Source: an uncultured Coriobacteriaceae bacterium (GTDB lineage Bacteria > Actinomycetota > Coriobacteriia > Coriobacteriales > Atopobiaceae). From it: DNA of 5,594 bases. The translations under genes were made by a program, and so were the position numbers. The stretch spans positions 1 through 5,594 of the forward strand of contig UQSV01000076.1 in assembly GCA_900543875.1 (NCBI GenBank), in the 5' to 3' direction. Below, piece after piece: positions 1 to 4,547 of the stretch. The notes under the pieces were generated by a model. The model saw only the letters and a program-made list of their open reading frames with translations, was not told the origin of the DNA and ran no database searches. The number at the start of each line of letters is the position of its first letter. Position 1 is the stretch's first letter.

Positions 1-2
1 AG

Positions 3-143
3 CTCGTCTGGGAGTGCCCGCACTGCGGCAACCGCGACCAGTCCAAGCTCAACGTTGCCCGTCGCACGTGCGGCTACATCGGTACGCAGTTCTGGAACCA
101 GGGCCGTACCGAGGAGATTCGCGACCGCGTGCTGCACCTGTAG
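3..143 (+). CDS. nrdD: Anaerobic ribonucleoside-triphosphate reductase, C-terminal end (partial)
   Basis: Only the last 46 codons are in the window; the gene enters from the left edge. The class III enzyme reduces ribonucleoside triphosphates to deoxyribonucleotides without oxygen, using a glycyl radical. Visible here are a CPHCG motif (codons 5-9 of the fragment), which is the second half of the usual four-cysteine zinc site, and RRTCGYIG (codons 20-27). The latter matches the family's RVCGYLG motif, whose first glycine (codon 24, bases 72-74) carries the radical. The ending EEIRDRVLHL also matches the family's usual C-terminus. nrdG, encoding its activase, follows on the same strand, the standard arrangement. 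The stop at 141 is followed in frame by two more stops. Identity is secure despite the short length. Confidence 0.95.
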   Translation, partial: LVWECPHCGNRDQSKLNVARRTCGYIGTQFWNQGRTEEIRDRVLHL

Positions 144-173
144 TAGTAAGCTCTACAACTGTTTGAACTAGCT

Positions 174-209
174 CGGGCGACCTTGCGACATGACTTGCGG
201 GGCCGCCCG
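174..209 (+). other. Hairpin in the nrdD-nrdG spacer
   Basis: Inverted repeat CGGGCGACC (174-182) and GGCCGCCCG (201-209): eight pairs and one A-C mismatch around an 18-base loop. No T-run follows, so it does not look like a full terminator. It could be an mRNA-processing or stabilising stem setting relative nrdD and nrdG levels, or chance in GC-rich DNA. I see no convincing promoter in the rest of the 144-256 spacer, so nrdG is probably read from the nrdD transcript. Confidence 0.35.
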
Positions 210-256
210 ATTGACGTAGCTCGCCTGGGCCGGGCCTCTGCGAAGGGACATTGCGC

Positions 257-829
257 ATGAACTATGGCGCCATCAAGTACTGCGACATCGCCAATGGCGT
301 GGGCGTGCGGACCTCCCTGTTCGTCTCAGGATGCCGCGTGCACTGCCCGGGCTGCTTCAACGGCGAGGCCCAGGACTTCGATTACGGCCTGCCCGTGACC
401 CGCGAGGTCGTCGACGGCATCATCGAGAGTTTGCGCCCCAGCTACATCCGCGGCCTGTCGCTTCTGGGCGGCGACCCCATGGAGCCCGAGCACCAGGCCG
501 AGCTTGTGCAGATCGTCGAGCGCGTTGCCCTCGAGCTGCCCGACAAGGACGTCTGGTGCTACACCGGCTACGTCTACGACCGCGACCTCGTGCCGGGAGG
601 CCGCCGCTACGTCGAGGGCGTCACGGACCGCCTGCTTGACGGCATCGACGTACTGGTCGACGGTCCCTTTATCGAGGCCGAGAAGGACATCACGCTGCGC
701 TTCCGCGGCTCGGCCAACCAGCGCCTCATCGACCTGGCAGCGACGCGCGCCACGGCCACGGCCGACAACCCCGCCGGCGACATCGTGATCTGGAGCGATG
801 GCGAGGTCTTTGGCACCCACCACATGTAG
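257..829 (+). CDS. nrdG: Anaerobic ribonucleotide reductase activating protein (radical SAM)
   Basis: This 190-residue cytosolic radical-SAM enzyme uses a 4Fe-4S cluster and S-adenosylmethionine to install the glycyl radical on NrdD. The cluster ligands are C26, C30 and C33 in SGCRVHCPGC, the CX3CX2C spacing of the radical-SAM superfamily. A GGDP motif at 71-74 is the SAM-binding GGE-like element. DVLVDGPF (from 131) and RGSANQR (150-156) match the family's C-terminal core. The ATG at 257 is chosen because GAAGGG (242-247) lies 9 bases upstream; the in-frame TTG at 251 would sit only 3 bases from it. E. coli NrdG is about 154 residues. The extra length here is mostly a roughly 34-residue tail after RGSANQR, ending in a hydrophobic DIVIWSDGEVFG segment. 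It lies 113 bases after nrdD and is almost certainly its partner. Confidence 0.95.
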   Translation: MNYGAIKYCDIANGVGVRTSLFVSGCRVHCPGCFNGEAQDFDYGLPVTREVVDGIIESLRPSYIRGLSLLGGDPMEPEHQAELVQIVERVALELPDKDVWCYTGYVYDRDLVPGGRRYVEGVTDRLLDGIDVLVDGPFIEAEKDITLRFRGSANQRLIDLAATRATATADNPAGDIVIWSDGEVFGTHHM

Positions 830-851
830 GGCTGGGGAGCCGCTGGCCCGT

Positions 852-884
852 TTGGCGACCGGTCACGCGCGGAACCGTCGCCAA
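852..884 (+). terminator. Probable nrdG terminator hairpin
   Basis: TTGGCGAC (852-859) pairs perfectly with GTCGCCAA (877-884). The stem continues as GGT/ACC across one bulged C at 860, giving 11 pairs around a 10-base loop. It lies 23 bases after the nrdG stop and is followed by TCGTCTTGCATT, which is T-enriched but not a clean T-run. Position in a convergent gap and stem strength support a terminator; the weak tail limits confidence. Confidence 0.55.
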
Positions 885-913
885 TCGTCTTGCATTCACA
901 GAATATGAGTAGA

Positions 914-945
914 CCCGCCTTCCCGGATGCACCGTGGGAGGCGGG
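914..945. terminator. Hairpin terminator between convergent genes, possibly bidirectional
   Basis: CCCGCCT (914-920) pairs with AGGCGGG (939-945), extended by CCC/GGG (922-924 with 936-938) past one bulged T. It lies 31 bases beyond the EIIB-aroQ stop on the minus strand, where the tail reads TCTACTCATATT. On the plus strand the tail is CCCTTTGCT. Neither tail is a strong T-run. It most likely ends the minus-strand EIIB-aroQ transcript and backs up the nrdG hairpin at 852-884. Confidence 0.6.
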
Positions 946-975
946 CCCTTTGCTAGGCAGATGAGGTGCTAACGG

Positions 976-1938
976 CTACATCCCGAGGTGGGCGGCCATG
1001 TCGAGGATGGCCTTGCGGTAGCCCTCGATACCCAGGCCGGTGATCGTCTCGAAGCAGGCCTTGCGCACGTAGGAGACCTGGCGGAAGTCCTCGCGCTCCT
1101 CGACCTTTGAGATGTGGACCTCGACGCAGGGAATCTGCACGGCCTTGAGGGCGTCGAGGATGGCGACCGAGGTGTGCGTGTAGGCGGCAGGGTTCATCAC
1201 GATGCCATCATAGGTGCCAAGGGCCGCCTGGATCTCGTCGACGATGGCGCCCTCGTGGTTGCTCTGGAAGCAGCGGACGTTGGCAAAGCCCGCCTCGGCG
1301 GCCGCCGCCTTGCAGGTGCGCACGAGCGCCGCGTAGTCGGCCTTGCCGTAGATGGCGGGCTCGCGGATGCCCAACATGTTGATGTTGGGGCCGTTGATGA
1401 CGAGCAGGGCGCGGCCGCGCTTCTCGGGCGAGGCGGCGACCTTCGAGGTCTTGGAGCCGTCGTCGAGGAAGGCGCGCAACGCGTCGAGGTCCTCCTTGCC
1501 CAGGCGCTCGTCGTTGATGGCGGCGCGCTGCTGGGCGCGGTAGGAGCTGCGGTGGCCCGGCGTGATGACGACGCGGCTCTTGGGCTTGTCGTCTTTCTCT
1601 GACTTGCCCAGGGCCCTCTCGACAATCTTGTCGGTGGGGATGGACTCGAAGGGGTTGTCGCAGGTGCCCGCGGGGTCGCCGACGCCCACGCCGGACTGCA
1701 GCGCGAACTCGCGCGACACGCCCTCGATCGCGGCGGGGCCAAGCACGACCTCGATGCCGGTGTTGCCGTGCGGCACGACGCCCAGCACGCCACGGATGGC
1801 GGTGATGTCGCTCATGGTCACGAGCGAGCTGTCTGCCAGGGTAAGCCTGAGGCGCGTGAGGCAGGTCATGACGTGCCTCACGTTTGCCTTTCCTCCCACG
1901 GCGGTGAGAATCTTGGCCGCGACTTCCCTGTACTCCAT
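976..1938 (-). CDS. aroQ: PTS EIIB domain fused to type II 3-dehydroquinate dehydratase
   Basis: A 320-residue two-domain protein. Residues about 3-80 form a glucose-family PTS EIIB domain. N19-V20, five residues, then C26-L-T-R-L-R-L-T-L-A-D36 satisfies the PTS EIIB cysteine signature, with C26 as phospho-acceptor and R29 and R31 matching the two arginines after the E. coli PtsG cysteine. Residues about 83-172 are a polar, charged linker. Residues about 176-320 are AroQ, which dehydrates 3-dehydroquinate to 3-dehydroshikimate in the cytosol. It has INGPNINMLG (181-190), catalytic R192 and Y197, FQSNHEG (224-230), NPAAYTHTS (249-257) and catalytic H275 in EVHIS. Typical AroQ is about 145-150 residues, so the N-terminal half is extra. 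The ATG at 1938 has GGAAGG 9 bases upstream; the in-frame TTG at 1992 falls at the predicted transcription start and is rejected. There are no membrane segments and no EIIA or EIIC nearby, so transport is unlikely and a phosphorylation-sensing role is inferred. Confidence 0.93.
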   Translation of the reverse strand: MEYREVAAKILTAVGGKANVRHVMTCLTRLRLTLADSSLVTMSDITAIRGVLGVVPHGNTGIEVVLGPAAIEGVSREFALQSGVGVGDPAGTCDNPFESIPTDKIVERALGKSEKDDKPKSRVVITPGHRSSYRAQQRAAINDERLGKEDLDALRAFLDDGSKTSKVAASPEKRGRALLVINGPNINMLGIREPAIYGKADYAALVRTCKAAAAEAGFANVRCFQSNHEGAIVDEIQAALGTYDGIVMNPAAYTHTSVAILDALKAVQIPCVEVHISKVEEREDFRQVSYVRKACFETITGLGIEGYRKAILDMAAHLGM

Positions 1939-1947
1939 GGTGCAAAT

Positions 1948-1953
1948 CCTTCC
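1948..1953 (-). promoter_or_regulatory. Ribosome binding site fixing the EIIB-aroQ start
   Basis: On the minus strand GGAAGG, within AAGGGAAGG (1956-1948), stands 9 bases before the ATG at 1938. This favours that ATG over the upstream in-frame TTG at 1992, which would add 18 residues with no match to the EIIB family. Confidence 0.75.
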
Positions 1954-1956
1954 CTT

Positions 1957-1971
1957 GGTGCCCGCGGCACC
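1957..1971 (-). other. Hairpin in the EIIB-aroQ leader, abutting the ribosome site
   Basis: On the minus strand GGTGCC-GCG-GGCACC is a perfect 6-pair, all but one GC, stem with a 3-base loop. It lies within the predicted roughly 50-base 5' leader and ends directly against the AAGGGAAGG ribosome-binding stretch. It could affect translation or mRNA stability. No longer riboswitch-like fold is apparent, and a short GC-rich stem could arise by chance. Confidence 0.4.
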
Positions 1972-1995
1972 TCGAGCCGCAAAAATACTCAAAGC

Positions 1996-2024
1996 ATACT
2001 AGTTAAATAGGCTTAGCCTATCAA
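1996..2024 (-). promoter_or_regulatory. Predicted promoter of the EIIB-aroQ gene
   Basis: On the minus strand TTGATA (2024-2019, five of six matches to TTGACA) is separated by exactly 17 bases from TAGTAT (2001-1996, four of six to TATAAT). Transcription would begin near 1988-1990, giving a leader of about 50 bases before the ATG at 1938. The stretch is strikingly AT-rich against GC-rich surroundings, as expected of a housekeeping-sigma promoter. It implies the gene can be transcribed independently of aroC-pheA-aroEK upstream. Confidence 0.65.
2007..2021. promoter_or_regulatory. Palindromic operator candidate inside the promoter
   Basis: ATAGGCT-T-AGCCTAT on the plus strand is a perfect 15-base inverted repeat with one central base. 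It overlaps the inner half of the -35 element (2019-2024) and fills most of the -35 to -10 spacer, a position where a bound dimer would block RNA polymerase. The regulator is unknown. As RNA the 1-base centre would force a 6-pair stem with a 3-base loop and no T-run, so a DNA operator is more likely than a terminator. Confidence 0.5.
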
Positions 2025-2031
2025 TGTGTCG

Positions 2032-2050
2032 TAACGGTCACAAACCGCTA
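2032..2050. repeat. Short inverted repeat upstream of the promoter
   Basis: TAACGGT-CACAA-ACCGCTA is a near-perfect dyad with 7-base arms, one position differing (a G-T pair as minus-strand RNA). It lies just upstream of the -35 element. It overlaps one arm of the terminator-like stem at 2045-2075, so as RNA the two folds exclude each other. It could be a second regulator site or part of a termination structure. Confidence 0.35.
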
Positions 2051-2075
2051 ACGGACGATATTGCGGGGTAAGCGG
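2045..2075 (-). terminator. Weak terminator-like stem after aroE-aroK
   Basis: On the minus strand CCGCTTAC (2075-2068) pairs with GTTAGCGG (2052-2045), seven pairs and one T-T mismatch, around a 15-base loop. TTTGTG follows. It starts only five bases after the aroE-aroK stop. The stem is modest and the T-run short, so it may end only part of the upstream transcript and let some read through into EIIB-aroQ. Confidence 0.4.
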
Positions 2076-2080
2076 AGACG

Positions 2081-3376
2081 CTACAGGGAGAGCTTGCGCA
2101 TGATCTCCTGCGCGTCGCCTCGGGCAGACCCCGTGCACGCGATGACCTCGTCTGCCCAGGCGCGGTAGAGGGGCATGCGCTCGGCCGCCAGCGCCTCGAT
2201 GCCGCGCGACTTCGAGATGGGGCGCCCCTTGCTCGAGAGCTGGTCGAGCTTGCGGTCGACCATCACGACGGTCGAGTTCTGGCGGAGCAGGTCGCGGTTC
2301 TCGGGGCGCGTCACGACGCCGCCGCCGCACGAGATGACCAGCCCGCTGCCTCTTGCGACCTCGGAGAGCGCCTGCGTCTCCATCGCGCGGAAGGCCTGCT
2401 CGCCGTCCGTCTCGATGACCTCGGCGGGGGTGCGGCCAAAGCGCTCGGAGAAGTTGACGTCCATGTCGACGAACGTGCGGCCGCAAAGCTCGGCGAGGTT
2501 GCGTCCGGCGCTCGTCTTGCCGCTGCCCGGCATGCCAATGAGCGCAACGTTTCTGCTCGAGCGCATGAGGCGCTCGTTGATGCTGCCGATGAGGCCCTCG
2601 TCAAGCTCGCGTCCCTGCCACATGCTGCTCGACAGCCACGCCTGGCCCACGAGCATCACGAGTCCGCTCTCGGAGGGCACGCCCATGCGCTCGGCGGCGA
2701 GCATGATGCCCGTGCGCTCGGGGTTGTAGACGACGTCGATGACGCCGCGCAGCCCCGTGATGTGGGCGAGGGTGTCGTCGTCGAGGGGCGAAGCGGGGCA
2801 GTTGGGGTACATGCCCACGGGGGTGGTGTTCACGATGAGGGCGGCGTCCGCGTGGCGGGTTGCGACGCCCTCGTAGGTCTCGTCGCCGTGGCGCGAGATG
2901 ACGACGGGCACGGCGCCCACGTCCTCGAGTGCGCAGACGATGGCGCGGCTGGCGCCGCCTGAGCCCAGCACGAGGGCCTTCGCGTCTTGGATGGCGCCCA
3001 AGCCGCCCAGGTGCCGCTCGCAGAAGCGCTTGAGCGTCCAGGCGAAGCCGAACATGTCGGTGTTGTCGCCGATGATGCGGCCGCGCTCGTCATGCAGCAG
3101 CGTGTTGACGGCGCCGATACGCGCTGCGGTGGGCCGCAGCTCGTCGACGAGCGGGATGAGGTCGCGCTTGTAGGGGATGGTGCAGTTGAGGCCCTTCCAG
3201 GAGCCCTCGCGCACGAACGCGGCAAGCTCGTCGGGCTCGAGCTCGATGAGCTCGTAGGGGGTCGTTCCCAGCCCCTCGTGGATCTGGGGGCTCCAGCTGT
3301 GCTTGAGCGTGCGACCCAGAAGGCCGTAGGTCACCGGGGCGTGCGGCGCGCGCTCGGCGCCCTTCTCGGCCGCCAC
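2081..3376 (-). CDS. aroE-aroK: Shikimate dehydrogenase / shikimate kinase fusion
   Basis: A 431-residue cytosolic protein catalysing two consecutive steps: NADPH reduction of 3-dehydroshikimate to shikimate, and ATP-dependent 3-phosphorylation. AroE (about 15-270): HSWSP (26-30) for shikimate binding, NCTIPYK with catalytic K70, GDNTD with catalytic D107, the nucleotide loop GSGGASRA (138-145), NTTPVGM (183-189) and GLVMLVGQ (238-245). AroK (about 275-431): Walker A GMPGSGKT (281-288), VDMD (303-306) with D306 and R330 for shikimate, CGGGVV (350-355), and lid residue R385 in KGRPIS. Both domains look complete and active. The GTG start at 3376 directly abuts the pheA stop, with GGAG 9 bases upstream inside pheA, suggesting translational coupling. 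A GTG further in (V15) would still keep the AroE core but lacks this support. Confidence 0.95.
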   Translation of the reverse strand: MAAEKGAERAPHAPVTYGLLGRTLKHSWSPQIHEGLGTTPYELIELEPDELAAFVREGSWKGLNCTIPYKRDLIPLVDELRPTAARIGAVNTLLHDERGRIIGDNTDMFGFAWTLKRFCERHLGGLGAIQDAKALVLGSGGASRAIVCALEDVGAVPVVISRHGDETYEGVATRHADAALIVNTTPVGMYPNCPASPLDDDTLAHITGLRGVIDVVYNPERTGIMLAAERMGVPSESGLVMLVGQAWLSSSMWQGRELDEGLIGSINERLMRSSRNVALIGMPGSGKTSAGRNLAELCGRTFVDMDVNFSERFGRTPAEVIETDGEQAFRAMETQALSEVARGSGLVISCGGGVVTRPENRDLLRQNSTVVMVDRKLDQLSSKGRPISKSRGIEALAAERMPLYRAWADEVIACTGSARGDAQEIMRKLSL

Positions 3377-4522
3377 CTACACCAGCTCCGTGTAGCTGCC
3401 GAGGTAGCGATACTCCTCGCAGACGTCGTCGAGCGAGGCGATGAGCTTGGGGAACTCAGGCGCCGCCACCGAGCAGTCGACGTCGAAGTAGAACATGAAG
3501 TCGAAGTCCGAGTTGGGAATCGGGCGGCTCTCGAGCTTGAGGAGGTTCACGTCGAGGGCGTAGAAGCGGGCGAGGACCTTGTAGAGGCTGCCCGGGTCGT
3601 TGGGCGTCACGACCATGAGCGAGGTGCGGTCGGCGCCGGGGTAGATCTCGAGGTTCTTGGAGATGCAGGCGAAGCGCGTGTAGTTGGCGTCGGAGTCCTG
3701 CACGGAGCGGGCGAGGGACACCAGGTTGTAGAGCTCGGCGCAGCTGCGGCTCGAAAGGGCTGCGACGTCGGTGCGGCCGCTCTCGGCCACCATCTTGGCG
3801 GCCGCGGCGGTGTTCTCGACCACGTGCACGGTCATCTCGGGGTGCTGGGCGAGGAAGCCCTTGCATTGGGCAATGGCCTGTTGGTGGCTATAGACGTCGG
3901 TGATGCCGCCAATCTTGGCTCCGGGAAGGGCCAGCAGGTTGTGGTCGACCTTGATGCGCACCGAGCGCACGATCGAGAACTTGTGACGCATCATGAGATC
4001 GTAGACCTGGTTCACGGTGCCTGCGGTGGAGTTCTCGACCGGCAGCACGCCATAGCGGCAGAAGCCCTCGTCGACCGCGCGGAAGACGCCCTCCCACGAG
4101 TCGAAGTAGCTGATCTTCGCGCGCTTGAAGAGGCGGTCGGCGGCGTGCTGAGAGTAGGCGCCCTCGACGCCCTGGCAGGCCACGAAGGCGTCCTGCGGGA
4201 AGAGTGCGGGCGTGCCCGCGATGGCGCCCTCGATGGCGTCCGCGAGCTCGCTCTTGTTATTGAGCTCGGCGCTCTGCTCGGAGCGCGAGATCTCCATGAT
4301 GAGACTGAAGAGCACCTGCGAGTAGTCGCGGAGCTTCTCGGGGACCATCGTGGCGACGTCGGCGAGCTTGGCGCGCTCGCGGCCGCGGTCGAGGATGGGC
4401 TTGCCGCTCGCTCGCTTGTACTCGGCGACCTCGTGCGTGCATTGCATGCGCTGCGCGAAAAGCTCGCAGATCTGGGTGTCGATGGCGTCGATGCGGCTGC
4501 GGATTTCTGAGAGGTCAGCCAT
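3377..4522 (-). CDS. pheA: P-protein: chorismate mutase / prephenate dehydratase with ACT domain
   Basis: A 381-residue cytosolic enzyme taking chorismate through prephenate to phenylpyruvate, the phenylalanine branch. The AroQ-class chorismate mutase (about 1-90) keeps R8, R25, K36, D45, R48 and E49 at the spacing of the E. coli P-protein active site. Prephenate dehydratase (about 112-290) shows QGVEGAYS (117-124), LPVENSTAGTV (160-170) and the catalytic TRF triad (282-284). The ACT domain (about 300-375) keeps ESRP (331-334), the phenylalanine-binding motif, so feedback inhibition is likely. Length is close to the E. coli protein (386). The ATG at 4522 is preceded by GGAG only 4 bases away, a short but workable spacing. 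It follows aroC by 25 bases, with no promoter visible between them, and abuts aroE-aroK, so all three are probably one operon. Confidence 0.95.
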   Translation of the reverse strand: MADLSEIRSRIDAIDTQICELFAQRMQCTHEVAEYKRASGKPILDRGRERAKLADVATMVPEKLRDYSQVLFSLIMEISRSEQSAELNNKSELADAIEGAIAGTPALFPQDAFVACQGVEGAYSQHAADRLFKRAKISYFDSWEGVFRAVDEGFCRYGVLPVENSTAGTVNQVYDLMMRHKFSIVRSVRIKVDHNLLALPGAKIGGITDVYSHQQAIAQCKGFLAQHPEMTVHVVENTAAAAKMVAESGRTDVAALSSRSCAELYNLVSLARSVQDSDANYTRFACISKNLEIYPGADRTSLMVVTPNDPGSLYKVLARFYALDVNLLKLESRPIPNSDFDFMFYFDVDCSVAAPEFPKLIASLDDVCEEYRYLGSYTELV

Positions 4523-4547
4523 GGTGCTCCAAACGTTCTAGCTGGGA

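Noticed and set aside
174..209. nrdD-nrdG spacer hairpin as a terminator
   Set aside because: No T-rich tail follows, and no promoter for nrdG is evident downstream of it.
251..829. nrdG beginning at the TTG at 251
   Set aside because: Only 3 bases separate it from the GAAGGG ribosome site, whereas the ATG at 257 has 9-base spacing and starts with the family's usual MNY.
1114..1602. Plus-strand open frame opposite EIIB-aroQ
   Set aside because: Antisense shadow with biased composition; the minus strand carries an intact enzyme there.
976..1938. EIIB-AroQ as an artefact of two adjacent genes merged by a sequencing error
   Set aside because: EIIB, linker and AroQ lie in one frame, there is no ribosome site with a start just before the AroQ domain, and codon usage is uniform across the gene. 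Not fully excluded without reads.
976..1938. The EIIB gene as part of a sugar-uptake PTS transporter
   Set aside because: No EIIC membrane segments or EIIA domain occur in the protein or in neighbouring genes in the window.
976..1992. EIIB-aroQ beginning at the TTG at 1992
   Set aside because: It sits at or before the predicted transcription start, adds residues unlike the EIIB family, and lacks the ribosome site that precedes the ATG at 1938.
2987..4510. Plus-strand open frame of 507 codons opposite aroE-aroK and pheA
   Set aside because: It is antisense to two clearly identified genes, and its valine/glycine/alanine/leucine-rich translation is the usual shadow of GC-rich coding DNA. No ribosome site or family match.
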